The position numbers and the translations under genes were made by a program. DNA of 64,000 nt from Candidatus Opimibacter iunctus (GTDB taxonomy: Bacteria; Bacteroidota; Bacteroidia; Chitinophagales; Saprospiraceae), in the NCBI GenBank assembly GCA_016716665.1, contig JADJVH010000016.1, positions 1 through 64,000 of the forward strand. The letters run 5' to 3'. How positions within the stretch are numbered: the stretch's first letter is position 1; every line of letters begins with the position of its first letter. This document shows positions 1 to 7,676 of the stretch, piece by piece. The notes beneath the pieces are model-generated. The model saw nothing but the letters and a program-made list of their open reading frames with translations. It ran no database searches and was not told where the DNA came from.

Positions 1-2
1 AT

Positions 3-314
3 GCAGTCTATGATCCGGAGTCAGAGCAGATGACCAAGAAGTTTATTCAAGGTGGATTCGGTACATACACTCACATCTTTGACCCGACATGGAGGATATC
101 TGCCACCTATGGATTGTCATTCCTGGGCAGTGAAGATTTCGAACCTCATGACACATTCAAGTCCAGCCAATATTTCGCTGCCAATCTATTCTATTACCCT
201 ATTGAAACCATCAACATGGGGATCGAATGGACCTATGGCACCAGAAGGAACCTGGATGATCAGGTTGAAGAGAGGCTAACGCGTATTTCAATGATTGCTG
301 GATTTAGCTTCTAG
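3..314 (+). CDS. Porin-like outer-membrane beta-barrel, C-terminal fragment
   Basis: The reading frame is open from the left edge of the window (first full codon at base 3), so the gene starts upstream and only about 103 C-terminal residues are visible. They alternate aromatic and polar residues in short strands (GGFGTYTH, RISATYGLSF, YFAANLFYYP, INMGIEWTYG) and end in the strand ISMIAGFSF with a terminal Phe. That is the pattern of the last strands of an outer-membrane barrel recognised by BamA. The segment YYPIETINMGIEWTYGTRRN resembles the end of DcaP-like porins found in many Gram-negative bacteria. Family assignment is tentative because the N-terminal two thirds are missing. It lies 51 bp upstream of cydA on the same strand, with no sign that the two are co-transcribed. 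Confidence 0.6.
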   Translation, partial: AVYDPESEQMTKKFIQGGFGTYTHIFDPTWRISATYGLSFLGSEDFEPHDTFKSSQYFAANLFYYPIETINMGIEWTYGTRRNLDDQVEERLTRISMIAGFSF

Positions 315-365
315 CAACATATAACCTCGAATGGTGTTGCTATGGTATACTAATTTTCCTCTTGC

Positions 366-1743
366 ATGGAAACAGAAATACTTGCCAGGATACAGTTTGC
401 TTTCACGATAGCTTTTCACTATATCTATCCCCCGTTGAGTATAGGACTGGGATTGATTCTGGTCATCATGGAAGGCTTGTACCTGCGCACCGGGAATAAG
501 CTTTATGAGCAAATGACCCGATTCTGGATCAAGATCTTTGCGCTCATCTTTGGCATAGGGGTCGCGACTGGCATCATCATGGAATTTGAGTTTGGAACAA
601 ACTGGGCCACGTATTCAAAATATGTGGGCGATATATTTGGCAGTGCCCTGGCGGCAGAAGGGATATTTGCTTTCGCCCTTGAAGCTGGCTTTCTTGGTAT
701 TCTGCTTTTTGGCTGGAACAGGGTAAGCTCCCGTGTTCATTTCTTTTCAACCATCATGGTGTTCTTTGGATCGATGTTCAGTGCCGTGTGTATCGTAGTG
801 GCCAATAATGGCAGCAAACCCCTGCAGGGTATCATATCGTTGGTGAAGCATGAATGCCCGAGCAGAGGTTACTGATTTCTGGGCCATGGTCTTCAATCCC
901 TCAAGTGTAGACCGTCTCTTGCATGTATGGACAGGCGCCTTCCTGGCCGGCGCATTTCTAGTCCTGAGTGTCAATGCCTATTATATCTTGAAAAACAGGC
1001 ATCTTGCTATAGCTCAACCCGCATTTAAAATTGCATTAGGCGTGGCCACCCTATTTTCATTGACACAATTATTTCTTGGGCATCGAAGCGCTGCAGGCGT
1101 GTCTGTAAATCAACCTGCAAAGTTAGCTGCACTGGAAGGCCATTTTGACAGCACCGCAGTGGCTGATATGTACATATTGGGATGGGTAGATGATGAAACG
1201 CAAAAAACAACCGGCCTTAAAATTCCTGGTGGACTTAGCTTTCTATTGCATGGTGATTTTGACACGGAGGTTACTGGCTTAAATACCTTCAGGCCTGAGG
1301 ACAGGCCCAGACAAGTAAATGCTATTTTCCAGTTTTATCATCTTATGGTTGCCATAGGACTGACCTTAATCGCCCTTACCCTCTATGCGAGCTGGCAATG
1401 GTTTAGAGGCCGATTGTTTGACAAGCGTTGGCTGATGTACATTTTTGCATGGTCGGTTCTTTTACCACAGATAGCCAACCAGGTGGGATGGTTCACTGCC
1501 GAAATGGGAAGGCAACCGTGGGTCGTCTATGGTCACCTCAGGACCTCCGATGCCCTTTCGAAAGCGGTTTCTGCTAATCAGATTCTCTTTTCCCTGATCC
1601 TTTTCATCCTGGTATATGCGACTTTGCTTGTGCTGTTCCTATACCTGCTGAACAAGAAAATAAAACACGGGCCGGATGACGATCCTACTCCAGAAACGAT
1701 CGGAGAAGGCAGTAAACGGGACAATCCCTTATTCACGCATTAA
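366..1743 (+). pseudogene. cydA: Cytochrome bd ubiquinol oxidase subunit I, broken by two single-base deletions
   Basis: CydA carries the three haems of cytochrome bd, which oxidises quinol and reduces O2 to water in the inner membrane. Bases 366-810 encode a normal N-terminus, including the haem b595 His in AFHYIYPP. Bases 850-1743 encode the rest, including LLHVWTGAF with the haem b558 His and the family signature GRQPW. The two parts lie in different frames. Between them, bases 809-848 read WQQTPAGYHIVGE in a third frame, exactly the expected CydA sequence. The gene therefore needs one base added near 806-809 and one near 847-849 to restore a protein of about 458 residues. Just before the first break, the usual Trp of AVWIVVAN is Cys (tgt for tgg). 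cydB follows 9 bp downstream and is intact, which favours sequencing error over real decay. The length implies the short Q-loop form. Confidence 0.9.
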
Positions 1744-1752
1744 CAGAGACAA

Positions 1753-2787
1753 ATGGAAACCTTACTTGGACTTGAATATAACGTTTGGTGGTTCCTTGTT
1801 TTTGGGGGCGTAATGACCGGATATGCTATTCTGGATGGATTTGATCTCGGAGCAGGTGCTTTACATTTGTTCCTGAAAAAAGAAAACAGTCGCAGAATCG
1901 CCCTCAATGCGATCGGCCCGGTCTGGGATGGTAACGAAGTCTGGCTGGTGATTGCTGGTGGTGTACTATTTGCAGGATTTCCTGTAGCCTATGCGGCTAT
2001 CTTTTCTGCTTTCTATATCCCCTTTATCATTTTTATGATTGGCTTGATATGGCGTGGTGTGGCTATTGAATTCCGGAGTAAAGAACCTGGCACAACCTGG
2101 AGAATGATATGGGATTTCATCTATTCCTTTGCCAGTATTGTCATCTCCCTTTCCCTTGGATTGATGCTTGGCAATGTTGCACTTGGTCTACCCCTAAACG
2201 AACAACATGATTTCATTGGCGATTGGTTATCCTTTTTCAATCCATTCAGTGTGATGGTGGCCATTACAACGCTGGCCTTGTTTATGCTGCACGGAGCTAT
2301 TTATCTGGCGATGAAAACAGAAAACAGGTTGTACACCAAACTTACGATACTGGCTAAGAGCTTTACGGTATTCTTTCTAGTTGCATTTGGATTGACTACC
2401 CTTTATACACTTCTCTATATTCCTCATTTGAGTGACCGTATCCGGAGTAGCCCGGTCTATTTTATTTTACCTGTGATCATGTTTTTATCCATTGCCAATA
2501 TTCCTCGACAGCTCAACAGAGGTAAATACCGCTATGCATTTCTCAGTTCAGCAGTGACCATTGCCTCCTTGCTGGCCATGGTGGCGATAGAGGTTTTCCC
2601 GTATCTGCTGTATGCGACCAATGATGCCAAAAACAGTATCACCATCGACAATGCAGCTTCCTCACTGAAGACAATGAAAACCCTATTATTGATTGCTGCC
2701 ATAGGCACTCCATTGGTTGGGATGTATACCGGTTTTGTCTTCTGGACGTTTAAAGGAAAAGTCAAACTGGATGATTCAAGCTATTGA
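1753..2787 (+). CDS. cydB: Cytochrome bd ubiquinol oxidase subunit II
   Basis: This 344-residue polytopic membrane protein is the structural partner of CydA in the bd-type terminal oxidase. It begins METLLGLEYNVWWFLVFGGV, has the CydB hallmarks YAILDGFDLGAG and GPVWDGNEVWLV, and shows about eight hydrophobic segments. Length is normal for the family. It starts 9 bp after cydA, as in a standard cydAB operon. The downstream DUF1415 frame overlaps its stop by 4 bases. Cytochrome bd has high O2 affinity and is commonly used under low oxygen or respiratory stress. No cydX-like small ORF is evident. Confidence 0.95.
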   Translation: METLLGLEYNVWWFLVFGGVMTGYAILDGFDLGAGALHLFLKKENSRRIALNAIGPVWDGNEVWLVIAGGVLFAGFPVAYAAIFSAFYIPFIIFMIGLIWRGVAIEFRSKEPGTTWRMIWDFIYSFASIVISLSLGLMLGNVALGLPLNEQHDFIGDWLSFFNPFSVMVAITTLALFMLHGAIYLAMKTENRLYTKLTILAKSFTVFFLVAFGLTTLYTLLYIPHLSDRIRSSPVYFILPVIMFLSIANIPRQLNRGKYRYAFLSSAVTIASLLAMVAIEVFPYLLYATNDAKNSITIDNAASSLKTMKTLLLIAAIGTPLVGMYTGFVFWTFKGKVKLDDSSY

Positions 2788-3383
2788 TATTTCATACCTT
2801 TCGACGTTATACTTTCATACACCTAACTAATGCAAACTTGTCAGGTTCAAAAGCAATCGCTCAAACTGTAGCCTGGATCAAATCCGTAGTCATTGGCTGC
2901 AACTTCTGCCCGTTTGCGGCAAAGCCGATGTTGCAGAAACAGATTCGGTATGTATTGGTGGCAGAGGCCACAAAAGAGCGGATCCTAAATTCCATGCTCG
3001 ATGAATTTCATTTCCTCGATGAGACAACGGAGATTGAAACGACGCTACTCATTTTTCCAAATCACTTCTCTGATTTTACATCCTATCTGGCGCTAGTATC
3101 ATCTGCTGAAAAATTGCTTTCAAAGCAAGGCTATGACGGGATATACCAGGTCGCCAGTTTCCATCCCGACTATTGTTTTGCAGGCGCTGACCAGGATGAT
3201 CCGGCCAATTATACTAACCGATCACCCTACCCGATGCTGCATCTCATCAGGGAAGAGAGCATCACCAATGCACTAAAGCACTACAAAGATCCGGAAGGGA
3301 TACCCGGGAGGAATGTGGATTTTGCAAGAGAGAAAGGACTCGCTTATATGCAGCTGCTGCGCGCTGCTTGCTTGCAAGAATGA
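2784..3383 (+). CDS. DUF1415 family protein
   Basis: The frame matches DUF1415, a family of unknown function. Its conserved features are visible: AWIKSVVIGCNFCPFA near the N-terminus, the central VASFHPDYCFAGAD, RSPYPMLHLIREESI, and PGRNVDFAREKG near the C-terminus. There is no in-frame ATG ahead of the conserved core. The frame opens with TTG at 2784, overlapping the cydB stop, and another TTG at 2838 would give a more typical short N-terminus. The start is therefore uncertain and a sequence error upstream cannot be excluded. Its position directly behind cydB suggests co-transcription. The two conserved Cys in GCNFCPF suggest metal binding or redox chemistry, but this is not established. Confidence 0.8.
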   Translation: MIFHTFRRYTFIHLTNANLSGSKAIAQTVAWIKSVVIGCNFCPFAAKPMLQKQIRYVLVAEATKERILNSMLDEFHFLDETTEIETTLLIFPNHFSDFTSYLALVSSAEKLLSKQGYDGIYQVASFHPDYCFAGADQDDPANYTNRSPYPMLHLIREESITNALKHYKDPEGIPGRNVDFAREKGLAYMQLLRAACLQE

Positions 3384-3690
3384 AAAACGAAAAATGAAAA
3401 GTGAAAAATGAAAGGTGGAGCGCTGAGCAAAGCAATAACGAAACTTTCCGGGAGGAGTGATGCGAATGCGTGGTACCAAAAATAAACACACTAGCAGTTA
3501 CAAACTGCCTTTCATTGAATCAACAATAGCTATGGTTGAGATATAGATTTGAAGTTGCAAACTTCAAATAGCGATAAGAAAATTTCGCACGGAGTCCACT
3601 GAGTTTTCGCACGGAGAAAACGGAGAAAAACTCACGACCCACACACACTCCCACACCGCTGATAGCTGATAGCTGATAGCTGACAGCTCT
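3384..3690. repeat. Intergenic region built of dispersed repeats
   Basis: No gene is visible. The gap strings together pieces that recur elsewhere in the window. A run of GAAAAATGAAAAGTG-like units (about 3380-3416) is seen again near 54150 and, inverted, near 45490 and 55200. A 30-bp element at 3546-3575 is exactly inverted at 16703-16732. Two copies of TTCGCACGGAG (3584-3617) match the array at 45139-45350. A threefold GCTGATA unit (3658-3685) recurs at about 16630 and 25295. The gap separates convergent genes, so these may act as terminators or simply be tolerated repeats. Confidence 0.65.
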
Positions 3691-4368
3691 CTACTTCTTC
3701 TCCTTCTTTTTGAAGTCCCCCCGCTTCCAGGCCTCGATAAACTGTTTCCACGCGAAGGCATTGAAGAGATTGTTTGGCTTGATCTGGCCTTCAGAGTAAT
3801 AATCCTGTGATTGCTGCTGCAGGTAAAATTGCTGATGCTCGCGGCCATCGGAAGGCAGATACTCACGGAGTTCTGCCATAGCTTTTTCAGACAGATTTTC
3901 CTTGGCGATATCCTCGAGGTCATCGTGGACGTCCATTGCCAGAAACTCAGCGGTAAAGAAATCAGGATCAGGCCATGGATAGATCACTGCCTCGGGCAGG
4001 AGAAAGGTATCACGGGTCAATATCTGGAAGACTGTATAGCGGTCAGCTGTCAGGTCATCGGGAATGTCATAAAAAACGTCCTTGTAGCCCAATACAGAAA
4101 AGACAAGAGTCTCACTGGTACGTACCACAATCGAAAAGAAGCCGGAGAAGTCTGTAAGGGTACCCCTGTTAGTACCTTTGACGGCTACTACAGCATAAGG
4201 CAGGAAGACGATGCGGCCTTCCTCCTCGGTCACTACCTTTCCTGAGATCTGGACGATCTTTTCCATGGGCACCTGGGCCTGGAGGCCACCCCCGAAATGC
4301 ACCACACCTAAGGCTATCAGTAGAAATAACCTGAAAGCAGGTGCAAAACTGTGTCTGTAATATGCCAT
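3691..4368 (-). CDS. Secreted protein with carboxypeptidase-like regulatory (CarboxypepD_reg-like) domain
   Basis: The start at 4368 gives MAYYRHSFAPAFRLFLLIALG followed by a hydrophobic signal segment ending near LQAQ. An upstream in-frame start would put about 20 charged residues before the signal and is less likely. Residues about 40-115 form a beta-sandwich repeat of the CarboxypepD_reg/CNA-B-like kind: ISGKVVTEEEGRIVFLPYA, GTNRGTLTDFSGFFSI and LVFSVLGYKDV. The C-terminal half is acidic, then Gln-rich (EHQQFYLQQQSQDYY), and ends in a Lys-rich tail. In Bacteroidota such domains precede TonB-dependent receptors or occur in stand-alone exported proteins; this is the short form without a plug. 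Its partner is unknown. lon lies 95 bp upstream on the same strand. Confidence 0.7.
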   Translation of the reverse strand: MAYYRHSFAPAFRLFLLIALGVVHFGGGLQAQVPMEKIVQISGKVVTEEEGRIVFLPYAVVAVKGTNRGTLTDFSGFFSIVVRTSETLVFSVLGYKDVFYDIPDDLTADRYTVFQILTRDTFLLPEAVIYPWPDPDFFTAEFLAMDVHDDLEDIAKENLSEKAMAELREYLPSDGREHQQFYLQQQSQDYYSEGQIKPNNLFNAFAWKQFIEAWKRGDFKKKEKK

Positions 4369-4463
4369 AAGGTAAAGGTAGGGATTGATTCCCTTACTAA
4401 CGCCCGTCCCGCTGACCTGCCACATGAGTTTTATTTTTTTAACAGGTTCTTAACCTATCCGGC

Positions 4464-6878
4464 CTAAAAGGACCAGATATCCAGTGCCTGCTGAAGCACT
4501 TCCTCCATCTTGTCCACATAGATAAACTCCACGCCCTGGATATATTCAGGTTTGATCTGGTCCACATGGCGTTTATTGGCCGTTGACAGGATGATATGCT
4601 TGATTCCTGCCCGTTTGGCAGCCAGCACTTTTTCCTTGATCCCACCAACTGGGAGGACTTTACCCCGCAGGGTGATCTCCCCGGTCATCGCAGTATGTCC
4701 CTTGACAGGTTTCTTCTTGAATGCTGAAGTAATGGCCGTGAGCATAGTGATACCCGCAGACGGTCCATCCTTTGGAATAGCCCCTTCCGGAACGTGGATA
4801 TGGATATCTGTATTTTCAAAGGTAGCGGCATCAATGCCCAACGTATCTCCATGTGCCTTGATAAAGCTCAATGCAGTCGTAGCCGATTCCTTCATCACAT
4901 CCCCCAGGTTACCTGTCAGGGTAAGTTTTCCCTTTCCGGGACTGAGACTCGTTTCGATAAAGAGGATATCGCCTCCAACCTTGGTCCATGCCAGGCCTAT
5001 CGCTACTCCACTGCTGTGGACTTCTGTATACAGTGTCGGATCGTAACGATCTGGCCCCAGTATTTCAGCCAACTGTGATTTGGAGATCGCTGTATTATAC
5101 TTTTCCTCCATCGCCACCTTCTTGGCTACGAAACGCATCACCGAAGCAAGGCGCCTGTCGAGGCTTCGCACACCTGATTCACGTGTATAGCTCTCGGCAA
5201 TCTCGCGCAATACATCATCTTTAAGCTTCACATCAGTAGGCTTGAGGCCATGCTCTTTGCGCTGACGAGGGATGAGATGCTTCTTGGCAATCTCTATTTT
5301 CTCTTCGGTACTATATCCACTGATATTGATGACCTCCATACGGTCGAGCAATGCAGGCTGTATCGTCTGTAGTGAATTGGCCGTCGCGACAAACATCACT
5401 TTCGAGAGGTCATACTCCAGCTCGAGATAGTTATCATAGAATGTTGAGTTCTGTTCCGGATCGAGCACTTCGAGCAATGCCGAAGACGGATCGCCCCTGA
5501 AGTCCTTACCCACCTTGTCTATCTCATCGAGGATAAAGACAGGATTTGATGCGCCAGCCTTCTTGATAGACTGAATGATACGTCCGGGCATCGCGCCTAT
5601 ATACGTTTTCCGATGTCCACGGATTTCTGATTCGTCGTGCAAGCCACCAAGTGACATGCGGACAAATTTCCTCTTCAATGCATGTGCTATAGACTTACCG
5701 AGCGAGGTTTTACCAACACCCGGAGGGCCTACAAGGCAAAGTATCGGGGCCTTCATATCACCCTTGAGTTTTAATACAGCAAGGTGCTCGAGGATCCTGT
5801 CTTTTACTTCTTCCAGTCCATGATGATCATCATCGAGGACCTTCTGCACATTCTTTAAATCAAAATTGTCCTTGGTGGTATGTTCCCAGGGCAGGTCAAG
5901 CAGGAGCTCCAGGTAATTGAGTTGGAGACTATACTCAGCAACCTGTGGATTGATCCGACGGACCTTTGCGATCTCGCGATCGAATGTATCCTGTACGGTC
6001 TTGCTCCATTTCTTTTTCTTGCTGCGTTCCACAAGGTTGCGGATCTCTGCCTCCTGTGGGTTTTGTCCAAGTTCTTCCTGGATCGTCTTCAACTGTTGAT
6101 TGAGGAAGTAATCACGCTGTTGCTTTTCGATATCCACCCGCACTTTCGATTCGAGCTGGCTCTTGATCTCAAGCATCTGCATTTCGTTGTGCATCAGTTT
6201 GAAGACTTCAGCTGCCAGGTTGTCGAGACTTTCGATCTCGAGCAATTCCTGCTTGCGTACATTATCGATCCCAAGATTGGAAGAGATAAATCCAAGGAGA
6301 TGGATATCGCTCTTGATATTGCGGATCATCACCACTGCTTCGGATGGAATATTTGGAGACAGTTTTATAATCTTCTCTGCGAGGTCACGGATCGAACCCA
6401 TGATCGCTTCAAATTCCATCTTGGTTTTGGCCGGGATATAATTGCGTGCATTGACCCTGGCGATCATATAAGGATCTATCGAGTCCATCTGGACCATATT
6501 GAACCTTGACCTTCCCTGGAGGATGGCTGTGATAGAGCCGTCAGGCATCTTCAGTATCTTGAGGATACGGGCCATGGTACCTACCTTAAAGAGGTCATCC
6601 ACAGCAGGATCTTCGGTATCGATATCCTTTTGGGCCAGGACAGCGATTTGCTTGTTAGTGTCATGGGCCTTGCGAACGGCTTTCATGGATTTCTCGCGTC
6701 CTACGGTGATCGGGATCACGATCCCCGGATAGAGTACGGTATTCTTGAGTGCCAGGACAGGCACGAGTTCGGGCATATCCTCCCCATTGTGCGGCTCATC
6801 GTCTTCGTCTACCGAAATGATCGGCATGAATTCGCTCTCCTCTACTGCGGCATTGGTCATCAAAAGATCTTCAAACAT
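4464..6878 (-). CDS. lon: ATP-dependent Lon protease (endopeptidase La)
   Basis: This 804-residue protein is a full-length LonA. The N-terminal substrate-binding domain (about 36-240) contains PVLALKNTVLYPGIVIPI. It is followed by a coiled region with RDYFLNQQLKTIQEELG. The AAA+ module has Walker A GPPGVGKTS at residues 384-392 and Walker B-type VFILDEIDKVG. The C-terminal protease domain has the catalytic Ser707 in KDGPSAGITM and Lys748 in PVGGIKEKV. Lon degrades misfolded and selected regulatory proteins in the cytosol. The gene appears monocistronic. A perfect 8+5+8 palindrome lies about 106 bp upstream of the start (6984-7004) and may be a regulatory site. Confidence 0.97.
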   Translation of the reverse strand: MFEDLLMTNAAVEESEFMPIISVDEDDEPHNGEDMPELVPVLALKNTVLYPGIVIPITVGREKSMKAVRKAHDTNKQIAVLAQKDIDTEDPAVDDLFKVGTMARILKILKMPDGSITAILQGRSRFNMVQMDSIDPYMIARVNARNYIPAKTKMEFEAIMGSIRDLAEKIIKLSPNIPSEAVVMIRNIKSDIHLLGFISSNLGIDNVRKQELLEIESLDNLAAEVFKLMHNEMQMLEIKSQLESKVRVDIEKQQRDYFLNQQLKTIQEELGQNPQEAEIRNLVERSKKKKWSKTVQDTFDREIAKVRRINPQVAEYSLQLNYLELLLDLPWEHTTKDNFDLKNVQKVLDDDHHGLEEVKDRILEHLAVLKLKGDMKAPILCLVGPPGVGKTSLGKSIAHALKRKFVRMSLGGLHDESEIRGHRKTYIGAMPGRIIQSIKKAGASNPVFILDEIDKVGKDFRGDPSSALLEVLDPEQNSTFYDNYLELEYDLSKVMFVATANSLQTIQPALLDRMEVINISGYSTEEKIEIAKKHLIPRQRKEHGLKPTDVKLKDDVLREIAESYTRESGVRSLDRRLASVMRFVAKKVAMEEKYNTAISKSQLAEILGPDRYDPTLYTEVHSSGVAIGLAWTKVGGDILFIETSLSPGKGKLTLTGNLGDVMKESATTALSFIKAHGDTLGIDAATFENTDIHIHVPEGAIPKDGPSAGITMLTAITSAFKKKPVKGHTAMTGEITLRGKVLPVGGIKEKVLAAKRAGIKHIILSTANKRHVDQIKPEYIQGVEFIYVDKMEEVLQQALDIWSF

Positions 6879-6983
6879 ATATCAGTCGATAATTTCGGAA
6901 ATGTATGGTTTTATAACGCTTTTGAAGGTCAATTATCATTCCATTGGCTGGAATACTGCCAAATGGCGGGTTTAGGGGGAAAA

Positions 6984-7004
6984 TGACTGACATTTAGTCA
7001 GTCA
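6984..7004. promoter_or_regulatory. Perfect inverted repeat upstream of lon, operator-like
   Basis: The arms TGACTGAC and GTCAGTCA are perfect reverse complements separated by ATTTA. The site lies about 106 bp ahead of the lon start codon in otherwise non-repetitive sequence. Its size and symmetry fit a dimeric DNA-binding regulator. No U-tract follows, so a terminator is less likely. Whether it controls lon is inference from position only. Confidence 0.4.
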
Positions 7005-7170
7005 AATCCTACATTTGATTTCGTTGCGCACGAGGCGTGGGGAATTGTTTTACTTTTTGCATTGATCAAAAAGTAACAAAAAATCTAGTGACCCAAAAAA
7101 CTCACCTTATTGTGTGAGCGCTTGTCTGGCTTCCTGGTTTGCTTTCTCGCCTGCTTCTATTTCACTCGTA

Positions 7171-7200
7171 CCTCTTTTAGGCTTTATGGCCTAAAAGAGG
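7171..7200. repeat. Strong hairpin, 12-bp perfect stem
   Basis: CCTCTTTTAGGC (7171-7182) and GCCTAAAAGAGG (7189-7200) are perfect reverse complements around a 6-base loop. It lies in the 800-bp gap between lon and parE, both on the minus strand. No T-run follows on either strand, so it is not a canonical terminator. The small frame that crosses it from 7110 has no recognisable protein features. Confidence 0.5.
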
Positions 7201-7242
7201 CCTTCCTCGCGGTTCAGACAGTTTTGGGTCACAGTTCTGTGC

Positions 7243-7350
7243 CTATTCGAGATGACTGGCTCGAACAATTTAGCGCGACAGGTTTGTTACCTATTCGAGA
7301 TGATTAGCTCGGACAGTTTTGAGCGACAGGTTGGCTACCTATTCGAGGTG
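7243..7350. repeat. 48-bp tandem repeat, two full copies and a partial third
   Basis: CTATTCGAGATGA begins units at 7243 and 7291, and a third partial unit starts at 7339 with CTATTCGAGGTGA. The spacing is exactly 48 bp. A degenerate unit precedes at about 7200-7242 (TTCAGACAGTTTTGGGTCAC). The period is a multiple of three but the frames through it look non-coding. A C-run/G-run element related to those at 16765 and 29361 follows at about 7358-7384. Confidence 0.6.
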
Positions 7351-7451
7351 AATATTTACCCCCATTCAGGGGGCCAGGGGGCAAAACGGAGCTGTTCCTC
7401 CACCTGCCGCCAGGAGGCGCCTTGCAATGATCTTCGGATCACCATGATTTG

Positions 7452-7655
7452 CTTGATCCTGCAGTCGCAGGCAGAGCCTACTCCGATCGAGATTATTATT
7501 TTTTTAAAAATAAATCAATCATGGTGTATTGCTTGACCATGCAGTCGCAGGCAGAGCCTACTCAGATCGATTATTTTTAAAAATAAATCAATCATGGTGT
7601 ATTGCTTGACCCTGCAGTCGCAGGCAGAGCCTACTCCGATCGATTATTTTATTAA
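7452..7655. repeat. Tandem repeat of 73-80 bp, about 2.7 copies
   Basis: Units start at 7452, 7532 and 7605 with CTTGA followed by GCAGTCGCAGGCAGAGCC and TAC, and end with TCAATCATGGTGTATTG. The first copy is 7 bases longer within its A/T-run. Each unit contains a short hairpin (CCTGC/GCAGG around AGTC). The array ends just before the parE stop codon, so it could affect the mRNA 3' end. No coding potential is evident. Confidence 0.65.
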
Positions 7656-7676
7656 AAAAAAATATCCGATGTGGAA

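Noticed and set aside
366..1743. Programmed frameshifting in cydA
   Set aside because: Two separate one-base losses without slippery heptamers or downstream stimulatory structure; error or mutation explains it better.
5880..6509. Long plus-strand frame (209 codons) inside lon
   Set aside because: Antisense shadow of a clearly conserved protease gene.
7110..7307. Small plus-strand frame in the lon-parE gap
   Set aside because: It is built from the hairpin and the 48-bp repeat; composition and repeats explain the open frame.
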